A DNA stretch of 64,000 bases from Sulfotelmatobacter sp049792875 (GTDB lineage Bacteria > Acidobacteriota > Terriglobia > Terriglobales > Acidobacteriaceae), in assembly GCA_049792875.1 (NCBI GenBank), contig JBARBI010000122.1, positions 27,604 to 91,603 of the forward strand, given 5' to 3'. Of the stretch, positions 40,660 through 49,792 are shown one piece after another. Below the pieces are notes generated by a model. It was not told the origin of the DNA, did no database searches, and was given only the letters and a program-made list of their open reading frames with translations. Both the position numbers and the translations under genes were made by a program. Numbering within the stretch: position 1 is the stretch's first letter; every line of letters starts with the position of its first letter.

Positions 40660-41037
40660 TTGGCTCGTAGCAAGTCCGCAACCCTGACCGAAGCCGAGTT
40701 GCGCATCATGAACGTGCTCTGGGAGCGGGGTTCGGCGACGGTCCACGAAGTTCTGGAGGCCCTCCCCGCCCAGCCCGCCCTGGCCTACAACTCCGTTCTC
40801 ACCATTGTCCGCATCCTGGAGAAAAAAGGGTACGCGAAGCACGTTAAGGATAAGCGTGCCCACGTGTATCTCCCGCGCGTGGACCGCAAAGATGCCACTC
40901 GTTTCGAAGTGCGCCACCTGGTGAGCCGCTTTTTCGGGAACTCGGATGACTTGCTCGTCCTGAACATTCTCGAAGAGAAGAGCATCGACGCCGAGGAACT
41001 CGACCACTTGCGCCAGCTGCTGGAAAGGAGCAAGTGA
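40660..41037 (+). CDS. blaI: BlaI/MecI/CopY-family transcriptional repressor
   Basis: A 125-residue winged-helix repressor starting at a TTG with a strong GAGGAGG seven bases before. The N-terminal half has LTEAELRIMNVLWERGSAT and SVLTIVRILEKKGYAK; the C-terminal half is a dimerisation segment (SIDAEELDHLRQLLE). It lies 7 bases before the M56 protease gene, the standard blaI-blaR1 arrangement. In the known systems the protease releases repression when a membrane signal is received. The palindrome at 40584 is its probable operator. Confidence 0.93.
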   Translation: MARSKSATLTEAELRIMNVLWERGSATVHEVLEALPAQPALAYNSVLTIVRILEKKGYAKHVKDKRAHVYLPRVDRKDATRFEVRHLVSRFFGNSDDLLVLNILEEKSIDAEELDHLRQLLERSK

Positions 41038-41044
41038 CCCGACC

Positions 41045-42514
41045 ATGATCGCTGCCTTCAACCTGAACGCGATTGCTCACACCTCGTCGATTCAGATCGT
41101 GGACTGCCTGGTCGAGGGCACGCTCATTGCAACGTTCGCCGGCCTGGTGTCGCGCGTGGCTCGCCGCCACAATTCGGGCACCAGGTTTGCTCTCTGGTTC
41201 GCTGCCCTCATGGCGATCGCCGTGGTGCCCTTCCTGGGCAACGCTTTGGGGCCGCAAGCGGAGGGGATTTCTGCCGTGACCCTGAGCCGGCCCGCGATTA
41301 CGCTTCCGGTTTTCTGGGCGCTGTACCTGTTCGCTGCATGGGCAGCAATCGCAGGATGGTCCTTGTTGGGTGTCGGTCGAGGTCTGTGGCATCTGCACGT
41401 TCTCCGGAATAGTTGCGTCCCGGTCGATACGACGGTATTAGACGCACGACTGCAGGAAATTCTGGAACCTAGCCGATCGACAAGGGCAGCAGTCCTGTGC
41501 ACATCCGCCATGGTCCAGGTGCCGACCGCTATCGGCTTAGTGCGGCCAGCAGTTGTCATTCCTGAATGGGTGATGCAAGAACTCTCTCCCAACGAACTGA
41601 ATCAGATCCTGCTCCACGAACTGGCGCACTTGCGCCGCTATGACGACTGGACGAACCTGGCCCAGAAGATCGTCAAAGCGCTCTTCTTCTTCCACCCGGC
41701 AGTGTGGTGGATCGAGAAACAAGTGTCCCTGGAGCGCGAAATGGCCTGCGACGATGCGGTGGTCGCTGAGACCGCAAGCCCGCGGGCTTATGCCGAGTGC
41801 CTGGCCCACCTGGCCGAAAAAACCCTAATTCAGCGCAGCGTGGCGCTGGCCCAGGCGGCGCTGGGACGACTTCGTCACACCTCGCTGCGCGTCGCGCAAC
41901 TCTTGGACGCCAATCGTCCGGCCACGACCGGACGGTCATGGAAGCCTGCCGTGTCGTTGCTCGCAGCCTTTGCCATTGCCTCTGTCGTCGTTGTTTCAAG
42001 AGCGCCGCGGCTCATTGCGTTTGAGGACGGCCCGCCCATTGGCCGTTCCACGATCGCAGCCTCTTCTCCGCGTCTCGCGAGCGGGCGCGTCGCAACCGTG
42101 CCGACGGCAGATGCGGGTGCGTCGCCAGTAATGCCCGAACGCCCAACTCGTGTGGTCCAAGCGAGCCTGCATTTGGACAGGACTCCCCGCAGCACGGAGA
42201 ATTCTCTGCGTGCGGCTGCTACGCCGCCAGCCTCCGACCGACGGCCGGACTACATGATTCGCCAAGCCCCTGCTGGTGTCGCGAATGTTCGTGACTGGAA
42301 TGACCGCCTGACCGGTGTTCACGGGACTGATGTTCGCCTGACCGATGCCAATGCCACCCCGCTGGCCTTCACCGAGACCCTGTTCGTGGTCATTGAAGGC
42401 AGCGACCATGGCTCCCCCGACAACCCGGTATTCCAGATCCAGTTGTGGCGCGTGATGGTTCTGCACCCGGTGGTCGACCCCGGCAGCAACCGAATTCCAC
42501 CGAAACAGATTTAA
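41045..42514 (+). CDS. BlaR1-like M56 family membrane metalloprotease
   Basis: A 489-residue protein with membrane helices near 22-40, 50-66, 88-112 and about 311-330. It carries the zinc protease motif HELAHLRRYDDW (H191, E192, H195), with a further acid in EREMACDD. The C-terminal 155 residues are extracytoplasmic, rich in Ala/Pro/Ser, and have no penicillin-binding (SxxK) domain, so it is not a beta-lactam sensor of the classical type. It lies directly after blaI and probably cleaves or inactivates it on an envelope signal. The signal is unknown; the palindrome shared with htrA suggests envelope stress. Confidence 0.88.
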   Translation: MIAAFNLNAIAHTSSIQIVDCLVEGTLIATFAGLVSRVARRHNSGTRFALWFAALMAIAVVPFLGNALGPQAEGISAVTLSRPAITLPVFWALYLFAAWAAIAGWSLLGVGRGLWHLHVLRNSCVPVDTTVLDARLQEILEPSRSTRAAVLCTSAMVQVPTAIGLVRPAVVIPEWVMQELSPNELNQILLHELAHLRRYDDWTNLAQKIVKALFFFHPAVWWIEKQVSLEREMACDDAVVAETASPRAYAECLAHLAEKTLIQRSVALAQAALGRLRHTSLRVAQLLDANRPATTGRSWKPAVSLLAAFAIASVVVVSRAPRLIAFEDGPPIGRSTIAASSPRLASGRVATVPTADAGASPVMPERPTRVVQASLHLDRTPRSTENSLRAAATPPASDRRPDYMIRQAPAGVANVRDWNDRLTGVHGTDVRLTDANATPLAFTETLFVVIEGSDHGSPDNPVFQIQLWRVMVLHPVVDPGSNRIPPKQI

Positions 42515-42558
42515 CCAATGGAGACCCTCAGACGAGCGGGCGGATCCCCAACTTTAGA

Positions 42559-42574
42559 AACTAACGAATTAGTT
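42559..42574. promoter_or_regulatory. palindromic operator before htrA (AACTAA-N4-TTAGTT)
   Basis: AACTAA (42559-42564), CGAA spacer, TTAGTT (42569-42574). It matches the inner 16 bases of the operator before blaI and lies 30 bases before the ATG of htrA. It suggests that the BlaI-type repressor also controls htrA. This is inference from identity of the two sites. Confidence 0.6.
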
Positions 42575-42603
42575 GTGAAAACTCTCGAAAGGATGTAACT
42601 CAA

Positions 42604-44154
42604 ATGAATGTAGCAACGTGGTTGAAAGACAGCACAACAAAATGGACGCGGCGGCTCGCAGTGCCAATGCTCGCACTGGCGCTGCTCGCTTCGTTCGTAA
42701 CCTATGAATGCGTAAAGCCCGCTGCGGCGAGAGCAGCGGCGGCCGCTCCCTCCGCCGCACCGCTCGATACCGACAGCGTCAGCGCACTGCTTGCGCTCGA
42801 CAAGGCAATGGAAACTTTGGCGGCCCGCGTCACTCCGGCCGTCGTCAACGTCACCGTAACCTCGCGCAGCAAACCGGAAATGACCGGCAAGCAGATGCCG
42901 GACGACATGCAACAGTTCTTCGGGCAGGGCGGCCAATTCGGTCAGTTCTTTGGACCACACATGCAGCAGCGCCAACCCCAGATCGAGCACGGCATGGGCA
43001 GTGGCGTCGTGATCTCCCCTGACGGCTACATTGTGACCAACAACCACGTGATCGATGGAGCCGTCGACATCCGCGTCACTACCAGCAATCGCCGGGTTCT
43101 GAAGGCCAAACTGGTTGGAGCGGATCCCCTGACGGATCTCGCAGTCTTGAAAGTGAACGCTGCCGATCTGGCCAGCGCCCCGTGGGGTGATTCGAAGGAA
43201 GTGCGGCCGGGACAAACCGTACTGGCCTTCGGCAATCCGTATGGCTTCCGCTTTACGGTAACCCGCGGCATCGTGAGCGCGGTGAATCGGGCGAACCCCG
43301 ACCCGACCGATCGCAGCAAGCCCGGCGAGTTCATCCAGACTGACGCGGCCATCAACCCCGGGAACTCCGGCGGCCCGCTGGTCGATGCCCGCGGCCAGGT
43401 GGTCGGAATCAATACCTTCCTGATCTCCTCTTCGGGCAGCTTTTCGGGAATGGGATTTGCCATTCCGTCGCAGATTGTCCGGCCAACGGTCGAGGCGCTG
43501 ATCCGTGACGGCAAAGTCAGCCACGGTCACATCGGGATCGGAATCGCGGACGTGACTCCTGAGAACGCGAAGTTCTTTGACGAGTCCAATGCCACCGGTG
43601 GTGTGGTAACACAAGTCGAGCCAGACTCTCCGGGAGCCAAGGCAGGCCTGCAAATCGGTGACGTCATTACCGAAATCGATGGCCAGAAAGTCAGCGACGC
43701 CGGAGAACTCCAGGTGCTGGTCGGCCAGAAGCAGCCCGGTTCGAAAATCATGCTCAAGGTCCTCAGGGACGGCAAGAGTATGAGTGTTGCAGTCACCTTG
43801 GAGGAACTGGGGAGTCGCAAGGAGGAAGGCGAGGGAGCCTCCGGCGAGGACCACGGAAAAATGCATTGGGGCATCGGTCTCGGCAACCTTACTCCCGAAC
43901 TGCGGGACCAGCTTCAGGCCCCGCGCGAGATGCACGGAGCCGTGATTGAGCAGGTGCAACCGGGAAGTTCGGCAGACAACGCGGGACTGCAGCGGGGAGA
44001 CATCATCCTCGAAGTCAATCGCCACAAAGTCCAGTCTGCCAGTGATGTGCAGCAAGCCCTGTCAAACGTGAAAAAGGGCGACGATGCATTGTTGCTGGTC
44101 TGGTCGAGCGGCGGCAATTCCTTCCGGGTACTGCACTCCCCCGAAGGCGCCTAA
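42604..44154 (+). CDS. htrA: DegP/HtrA-type periplasmic serine protease
   Basis: A 516-residue protease with an N-terminal membrane anchor or signal (about 17-34), a trypsin-like domain with catalytic triad H148 (TNNHVID), D178 (DLAVLKV) and S255 (NPGNSGGPL), and two PDZ domains (about 290-390, starting HIGIGIADVTPE, and about 415-510, ending in KGDDALLLVW). A Gln/Phe-rich loop follows the signal. It degrades or refolds misfolded envelope proteins. It follows the M56 gene by 89 bases, with its own palindrome and a strong terminator downstream. A ribosome site AAAGGA lies 10 bases before the ATG. Confidence 0.95.
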   Translation: MNVATWLKDSTTKWTRRLAVPMLALALLASFVTYECVKPAAARAAAAAPSAAPLDTDSVSALLALDKAMETLAARVTPAVVNVTVTSRSKPEMTGKQMPDDMQQFFGQGGQFGQFFGPHMQQRQPQIEHGMGSGVVISPDGYIVTNNHVIDGAVDIRVTTSNRRVLKAKLVGADPLTDLAVLKVNAADLASAPWGDSKEVRPGQTVLAFGNPYGFRFTVTRGIVSAVNRANPDPTDRSKPGEFIQTDAAINPGNSGGPLVDARGQVVGINTFLISSSGSFSGMGFAIPSQIVRPTVEALIRDGKVSHGHIGIGIADVTPENAKFFDESNATGGVVTQVEPDSPGAKAGLQIGDVITEIDGQKVSDAGELQVLVGQKQPGSKIMLKVLRDGKSMSVAVTLEELGSRKEEGEGASGEDHGKMHWGIGLGNLTPELRDQLQAPREMHGAVIEQVQPGSSADNAGLQRGDIILEVNRHKVQSASDVQQALSNVKKGDDALLLVWSSGGNSFRVLHSPEGA

Positions 44155-44160
44155 ACAAAT

Positions 44161-44206
44161 TGCGCCGCACTCTCTCGAACCGGGAGGGAGTGCGGCGCAT
44201 CTTTTT
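44161..44206 (+). terminator. rho-independent terminator after htrA
   Basis: A 12-base perfect stem (TGCGCCGCACTC with GAGTGCGGCGCA) encloses a 15-base loop and is followed by TCTTTTT. It lies 7 bases after the htrA stop and is oriented for the plus strand. Confidence 0.85.
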
Positions 44207-44276
44207 CGGCGGATGACCCCGGACCCCCTGCCAGCATCTAAACTATCTGCGTCCATCAATCTCGCAGAGGCCCGAA

Positions 44277-44603
44277 GTGAAAATATCCCGACTCCCCGTC
44301 GCAATCTGTTTTGTGTCCTTCACGCTTCCCGCGGTCTTCGCCCAAACTCCTTCCTCCGACATGACCCTAACGGGGAACCCTGTCTTCCAGAAAAACTGTA
44401 CGAAATGCCACGGAAAAACCGCCGAGGGTCGCACTTTCGGCGGACCCTCGCTCGTCTCCGGCAAAGTCATGGCCACTTCCGCCGACGAACTCCGCACCAT
44501 CATTACCGACGGCAAACACCACATGCCCAAGTACGCTGGCAAGCTAACGCCAGAGGAAATCGACACTCTCGTCCAGCAAATCAAAGCGATGAACAAGAAG
44601 TGA
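44277..44603 (+). CDS. small exported c-type cytochrome
   Basis: A 108-residue class I cytochrome c starting at a GTG, with CAGAGG upstream. A signal peptide ends at VFAQ (about residue 23). The haem motif is CTKCH (C41, C44, H45) and the likely axial Met lies in HHMPKY. The fold is completed by LTPEEIDTLVQQIKAM. It is likely a periplasmic electron carrier. No oxidase gene is near. It converges on the gene remnant at 44621. Confidence 0.9.
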   Translation: MKISRLPVAICFVSFTLPAVFAQTPSSDMTLTGNPVFQKNCTKCHGKTAEGRTFGGPSLVSGKVMATSADELRTIITDGKHHMPKYAGKLTPEEIDTLVQQIKAMNKK

Positions 44604-44620
44604 GTCGGGCGCCCCGCTCA

Positions 44621-45133
44621 CTATCGGGTGCTCCTGGTTTCTGCATCGGCAGCATTCGCCGCCAGGATAAAAGACGTCACCGCATCCACCACGTACTCGT
44701 TTTCGTACCACAGGAACGGCCACGACTCCTTCAGTTCCGGGAGGTCCGGCTGTAGGATGACTACGCCCGGAATCATTCCCCCGGGAACAAACGTGTATTC
44801 CGCGCGATTATTCCGAAATCCTCCCGCCTTGGGCCGCACGTCAATGCGGTAGCTCAACCCGCGATCCGGATAGGTGCAGAACGCCGTCACCTCATCGGCA
44901 GCCGCCCCGCGCTTTCGTTCCTTGAAATCCGGAATCGGATCCCACTGTTCAGGCGTAGCCGACAGGCGCACGTCTCCGCTCGTCGCAATCCGCTGGTCGT
45001 GCAGGATGATCTCCATCCCATTCATCTTCTGGTCGCCGAAGACCCTGTGATATGCGTTGTGATAGAGCAGCACGCTCAGGCCGTGAGTCTCCAGCACGTC
45101 GTGCTGCGTCAGGTGCAGGTCGGAACTCGACAC
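44621..45133 (-). CDS. probable remnant of a large glycoside hydrolase, internally deleted
   Basis: A 170-residue product starting at a GTG 10 bases after the CE15 gene's stop. Its first 95 residues (LETHGLSVLLYHNAYHR, VRLSATPEQWDPIPDF) resemble the start of large acidobacterial proteins with a GH9-type C-terminal domain, while the last 60 residues (VPGGMIPGVVILQPDLPELK, FLWYENEYVV) resemble the far end of the same proteins. I recall this from family memory, so it is not verified. The middle, which would hold the catalytic domain, is missing; no signal peptide is present. A free-standing small protein is the alternative. Confidence 0.55.
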   Translation of the reverse strand: MSSSDLHLTQHDVLETHGLSVLLYHNAYHRVFGDQKMNGMEIILHDQRIATSGDVRLSATPEQWDPIPDFKERKRGAAADEVTAFCTYPDRGLSYRIDVRPKAGGFRNNRAEYTFVPGGMIPGVVILQPDLPELKESWPFLWYENEYVVDAVTSFILAANAADAETRSTR

Positions 45134-45143
45134 GCCTGCAAGC

Positions 45144-47219
45144 TCATTGTTTCGACCCTAAGGGGACCGCAGGCCCCGTCAAATAGCGCCCGGCAAACGC
45201 AAGAAACGCGGGCCAGTTCGGCGCAGGCGTGTGCCCGCCACTATGTTGACGAAATGCGACATCCCCGTCGATCAGTGCCGTCTCGATGGGCGGAAACTCA
45301 CCGGTCCCCAAGTCCTTGTTGCCCAAAAGCCTGTACACCGGCCCCGCGGCTACCGCGGCCATGAACATCCCCTGCGCATCAACCCATCCATCCCCGTTCG
45401 TCGCTCCCGCCCCAATAAACACCGGACGCGGCGCGCATAGCGCGATCAACTCGTGCGCGTCCACCGGCATGTCCTTCTCCGTCAGCGGTCCGGCGTACTT
45501 CACGAAGTTGCCCGCCATCCAGTGATACTCTCCGGTTCCGGCCACGTTCCCGACCTGCTCGCCAAAATTGTGCCGGAAAAGTTTGGCTCCAGCTTCGCCT
45601 GACGAACTTATGTACGCAATGGCAAACCGCGGATCGTACGCCATCGCAACCAGAGCGGCCTTGCCATAGCGCGAATGCCCTTCCACTCCGACCTGTTTCG
45701 CATCCACGGATTTGTCGGTCTCAAAGTGGTCGAGCGCCCGGCTCGCGCCCCACGCCCAGGCGCGCAAAGCTCCCCAATCGTCGAGCGTGCGGGGCTGGCC
45801 CTTGTTGACCAGCCCGATCACGCCCTGGGTCAATCCCTCCCCGTTGTCCGCTTGTACACTCACCGGGATATAAACGGCATAGCCCCAACCCTTGGCGAGC
45901 ACCTGCTGCTGCCACGACGGCCCTGACCGTGCCGCATTCATCTCCGGATAGCGTTGGGCCAGCGCCGCCAGCACCTCCGGGCTCCAGCTGAACTCCATCA
46001 TCACCGGCACGGGACCACTCGCATTGGCTGGCGTTGTCAGAGTCAGATCAATGTCGACGGTCACAAGTGGGTACGCCGAGTTGTCCACGTGTCCTCTCAA
46101 TTTCTTGGTGATGACCGGGACGTCGCCATTCATCTCCTTCGTCGTGCGGACAACTTCCCAGTTCACCTTGGGCAAGTTCTTCGGCACGCGGCCATAGACT
46201 TCGCGATCGAAATCCTCCACGATCTCCGGCCGTCGCTGCTCCCACCACATATCCGCCGTCGTCACCTTCTTGCCATTCGTCAACCGCAGAGGATCGGGAA
46301 GCTTCGGGTAAGGTTTCGCCTTCGACTCATCGTAATTCGCGGCGTTAGGCGACTTCGGATCCCCGTCCGCACCCCGCCGCAACGATGTGGTGTGCAGCAG
46401 ATCCATCATGCGTTGATGGTCTTGCTCGGAGGTAAGGTGCGCAGGCTGTGGCTGGCCGGGTCCTGTCGCCTGCGAGAACCCTTCCTCCAGCTTGACGTTC
46501 GAAAAGATGGCCGTTTCCAAAGTCGTGGCAACGTGCGAGCAGACGCCCAGCCCCACATACACTGGGTCCTGCAGCCCTACATATTCCACCGGACCGACAA
46601 CCTTCAACTCCTCGTTCGGCTTCCCGGCATACAACGTAAACCGGCTCCCTTTCCGCTCGATCTTCAACCGCACCGGCCCGTCAACCTGAGTCATGACTTG
46701 GTAGGTCTGTTCATTGGCCGCTCCTCGAAACTGCAGCGAGGTCAGTCCATTGCCATGGGATACCGCGTCTGCATATGCCGATCCCGGATCCAGACTCTGC
46801 CGGATCATGAGCAGAGCCTTGCGATGCTCCGCACTGCTGGTGCCGACCCACAGCACGTCGGCCGTCAGAGTCATGTCCCCCGACGCCTTCTTCCACACAA
46901 AGTAAAACGCGTCGGCTGTGCCCCAAACATTGGCGCCGCCCCCGGTAATGCGGTACTCCCCTTTTGCCGCATCATAGTGTGAAGTGACTCCTGGCGGGGT
47001 CTCTCCCACGCTTCCCTGATTTGTAAAAATGCCCAGGTCGTTTGTCTGGGCCAGGCCAACGCCCGCACCGACCATCACAAGAATGATGATCGCCAGGCAG
47101 TGACTCGGTATCCTGCTCTTCTCCAGTGGTGTGCTGGCGATGTCGGTCGGACGGAATGCAAGACTTCCTGAAGCGGTCACGTTCGTCTCCATAGAACTTG
47201 GCTCCATACTGTATCTCAT
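45144..47219 (-). CDS. CE15 glucuronoyl-esterase-like protein with N-terminal lectin-like domain
   Basis: A 691-residue exported protein. A long N-terminus precedes a signal helix (about 42-57). Residues about 60-245 form a concanavalin-like (DUF1349-type) domain (FYFVWKKASGDMTL, VRLKIERKGSRFTLYAG). From about 300 on comes an alpha/beta-hydrolase of the CE15 type, with the motif GVEGHSRYGKAALVAMAYDP carrying the catalytic serine (about residue 515) and a C-terminal histidine in RQHSGGHTPAPNW. CE15 enzymes cut esters between 4-O-methylglucuronate of xylan and lignin. The nearby uronate catabolic genes (28-37 kb) make the pathway link attractive. The start is uncertain (three ATGs in the first ten residues). 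Confidence 0.78.
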   Translation of the reverse strand: MRYSMEPSSMETNVTASGSLAFRPTDIASTPLEKSRIPSHCLAIIILVMVGAGVGLAQTNDLGIFTNQGSVGETPPGVTSHYDAAKGEYRITGGGANVWGTADAFYFVWKKASGDMTLTADVLWVGTSSAEHRKALLMIRQSLDPGSAYADAVSHGNGLTSLQFRGAANEQTYQVMTQVDGPVRLKIERKGSRFTLYAGKPNEELKVVGPVEYVGLQDPVYVGLGVCSHVATTLETAIFSNVKLEEGFSQATGPGQPQPAHLTSEQDHQRMMDLLHTTSLRRGADGDPKSPNAANYDESKAKPYPKLPDPLRLTNGKKVTTADMWWEQRRPEIVEDFDREVYGRVPKNLPKVNWEVVRTTKEMNGDVPVITKKLRGHVDNSAYPLVTVDIDLTLTTPANASGPVPVMMEFSWSPEVLAALAQRYPEMNAARSGPSWQQQVLAKGWGYAVYIPVSVQADNGEGLTQGVIGLVNKGQPRTLDDWGALRAWAWGASRALDHFETDKSVDAKQVGVEGHSRYGKAALVAMAYDPRFAIAYISSSGEAGAKLFRHNFGEQVGNVAGTGEYHWMAGNFVKYAGPLTEKDMPVDAHELIALCAPRPVFIGAGATNGDGWVDAQGMFMAAVAAGPVYRLLGNKDLGTGEFPPIETALIDGDVAFRQHSGGHTPAPNWPAFLAFAGRYLTGPAVPLGSKQ

Positions 47220-47317
47220 TCCTCAGCCCCAAAACTTCTTGCCCAGTTTTCCGTTTCGCAGGAGAATGTTCCGCCAAGGGCCCCCATCTCCGGTAAGAGC
47301 AGACGTGAGGTACTTGC

Positions 47318-49792
47318 ATGCGTTCCACCCCTGCCCGCGCATTCGGCGCTCTAACCGCCGTTTTCCTTGGTTCGGCGTTTTACGCCGCCCTGGCCCAGAC
47401 CAGCCTCCAATACCAGAATCCTCCTCCGGCAATCGTGGACCTGGTCGATACTCGTCCCACCCCGAACGTCGAAGTTTCCCCGAAGGACAAGGCAGGGACT
47501 CAGTGGCTCTTAATCGAATCCTTCTCCGGCTTGCCTTCTCTCGCCGATCTGGCGCAGCCCGAGCTTCGTTTGGCCGGCCGGCGCTTTAACCCCAAGACGA
47601 ATGGCCCGAGCCGCGGACGCTACATCACCTCGTTGGCGCTGCAAGCGCTCCCGAACGGCGAAGCCAAGCCGGTCTCCGGAATCCCGCCTGACACCAAGAT
47701 CCGTTTCCCCGCCTGGTCGCCCGATGCCCGCCACGTTTCCTTCGTGAATGCCAGCGACAATTCCGCCGACGCGGGTCTCAGCCTCTGGATCGTCGACCTA
47801 GCCTCGGCCCAAGCCCGCCGTTTGCCCGGTGTAGCCCTCAATGGGATCTTCGGCTCCCCCTGCGAATGGTCCAGCGACAACGTCAGCCTCATCTGCAAGA
47901 CGGTTCCGAAGGGCAGAGGCACGGCTCCCAAACGCAGTGAGGTCCCCACCGGACCCGTGATCCAGGAAAACCTCGGCCGCATCACCCCAGGTGCCACCTA
48001 CCAGGATCTGCTGAAGAATCCCGAGGACGAACAGCTTTTCGATTACTACGCCACCTCCCAGATCCAGGTTGTCAGCATCGATGGCACTGCCAGGTCCGTC
48101 GGCGAGCCCGGCGTGATCCAGAGCGCTTCGCCTTCGCCTGACGCACGCTACGTCCTGGTCGATGAGCGCCACCATCCGTATTCTTATTTGCTCCCATTCC
48201 GCATGTTTCCTGAGCGACTTCTCGCCGTCGACATCAAGACCGGTTCCAGCAAACAGTTGGCCGACAAGCCGCTTGAAGATACGATCCCGAATATTCACGA
48301 CGCGGTCGAGGCTGGCCCTCGGGAATTCGACTGGCGCAGCGACGAGCCCGCCACGGTCTTCTGGGTCGAAGCCGCGGATGGTGGCGATCCGCGCAAGGAC
48401 GTTCCCATCCGAGACACGCTTTTCCTTCTGGATGCCCCATTCGACGGCTCTCGCCGCAAGCTGGCGGATCTTCCACTCCGGTTCGACCGCCTCGTCTGGG
48501 GAAACGGCCGTCTTGCGGTGGTCCAGGAATCGCGCTGGAAAGATCGCAAGCGCATCATCCTAGCCCTTTCCCCCGATGGTCCTGCTGCTCCGGTCAAATT
48601 GTTCGATGGTTCGTTCGAAGATCGGTATCACGATCCCGGCGAGCCATTTGAAATCATGAATGCCGCCGGCAAGCCCGTCGTACAAACGACCGCCGATTCC
48701 CGCGGCATTTACTTCCACGCCGAGGGCGCATCTCCCGAAGGCGACCGTCCCTTTGTCTCCGTCATGAGCGCAACCAACGGCGAGACCATGCGCCTCTGGC
48801 AATCTGCCGATCGATTCTTCGAAGTGCCCGCTTCTGTCCTCGACTCAGCGGGTCCGACCCTCCTGATACGCCACGAGTCACCCGAACTGCCTCCCAACTA
48901 CTACCGCAAGAGTCTCGCCAACGACGAATTCAAGCAGGTCACTTTTTTCCCCAGTCCCTACGGCAACGCGCCACTTCCCAAGAAACAAGTCCTGAAGTAT
49001 AAGCGCGCCGATGGCGTCGACCTCAGCGCCAACCTTTACCTGCCGCCCGGCTACAAGCCCGAGGACGGCCCGCTTCCGACTCTCATGGAAGCCTATCCCA
49101 CCGAGTACAAAACCAAGTCAGCCGCCGGACAGATCAGCGGCTCACCCTTTCAGTTTCCTTTCTTGTGGTGGGGGTCTCCCGTTCCCTTTGTCACGCAGGG
49201 ATACGCGGTTCTCGAGAATGCCACGATTCCTATCGTGGGCGAGGGCCAAGCCGAGCCCAACGATACCTACGTTGAGCAACTCGTGGCCAGCGCCCAGGCT
49301 GCGATCGACGAGGGCGCGCGCCTCGGCGTTGTCGATCGTCATCGCGTAGCGGTCATGGGCCACTCCTATGGCGCATTCATGACGGCGAACCTGCTGGCCC
49401 ACAGCGATCTGTTCAAAGCCGGCATTGCGCGCAGCGGCGCCTATAATCGCACCCTCACCCCCTTCGGATTCCAGAACGAGGAGCGGACCTACTGGCAGGC
49501 GCCCGAGATTTATTACAAGATGTCCCCGTTCTCCTACGCCGATAAGATCAAGACTCCAATCCTGCTCATCCACGGGGAGGCCGACAACAACAGCGGCACG
49601 TTCCCCCTGCAGAGCGAGCGCCTCTTCAGCGCCATCAAAGGCCAGGGAGGCACCGTCCGCTTCGTTCTGCTTCCCCTTGAATCCCATGGTTACGCTGGCC
49701 GCGAATCCGTACTGCACATGTTCTGGGAAATGAATACGTGGATGACCACCTACGTCAAGAATCCCCCAAGCACAGCCGCCGCGAAACCCTGA
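47318..49792 (+). CDS. S9-family prolyl oligopeptidase-like serine peptidase
   Basis: An 824-residue secreted peptidase. A signal peptide (1-27, ending ALAQ) is followed by a beta-propeller domain (about 40-560) with SPDARHVSFV and ASPSPDARYVLVDE, and a C-terminal alpha/beta-hydrolase with catalytic Ser in MGHSYGAFM (about residue 683), Asp in HGEADNNSGTF and His in LESHGYAG. It resembles acidobacterial glutamyl-endopeptidase-type S9 proteins. It lies divergent from the CE15 gene and has no other linked gene. It probably degrades peptides in the periplasm or outside the cell. Confidence 0.93.
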   Translation: MRSTPARAFGALTAVFLGSAFYAALAQTSLQYQNPPPAIVDLVDTRPTPNVEVSPKDKAGTQWLLIESFSGLPSLADLAQPELRLAGRRFNPKTNGPSRGRYITSLALQALPNGEAKPVSGIPPDTKIRFPAWSPDARHVSFVNASDNSADAGLSLWIVDLASAQARRLPGVALNGIFGSPCEWSSDNVSLICKTVPKGRGTAPKRSEVPTGPVIQENLGRITPGATYQDLLKNPEDEQLFDYYATSQIQVVSIDGTARSVGEPGVIQSASPSPDARYVLVDERHHPYSYLLPFRMFPERLLAVDIKTGSSKQLADKPLEDTIPNIHDAVEAGPREFDWRSDEPATVFWVEAADGGDPRKDVPIRDTLFLLDAPFDGSRRKLADLPLRFDRLVWGNGRLAVVQESRWKDRKRIILALSPDGPAAPVKLFDGSFEDRYHDPGEPFEIMNAAGKPVVQTTADSRGIYFHAEGASPEGDRPFVSVMSATNGETMRLWQSADRFFEVPASVLDSAGPTLLIRHESPELPPNYYRKSLANDEFKQVTFFPSPYGNAPLPKKQVLKYKRADGVDLSANLYLPPGYKPEDGPLPTLMEAYPTEYKTKSAAGQISGSPFQFPFLWWGSPVPFVTQGYAVLENATIPIVGEGQAEPNDTYVEQLVASAQAAIDEGARLGVVDRHRVAVMGHSYGAFMTANLLAHSDLFKAGIARSGAYNRTLTPFGFQNEERTYWQAPEIYYKMSPFSYADKIKTPILLIHGEADNNSGTFPLQSERLFSAIKGQGGTVRFVLLPLESHGYAGRESVLHMFWEMNTWMTTYVKNPPSTAAAKP

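Noticed and set aside
42511..44055. A 514-codon open frame on the minus strand opposite htrA
   Set aside because: It mirrors the codon pattern of the htrA gene, has no family motifs or ribosome site, and htrA is fully supported by its catalytic triad and PDZ domains. Long shadows of this sort are expected in high-GC DNA.
45954..46982. A 342-codon plus-strand open frame within the CE15 gene
   Set aside because: Its composition is that of an antisense shadow, and the CE15 gene has clear motifs on the other strand.
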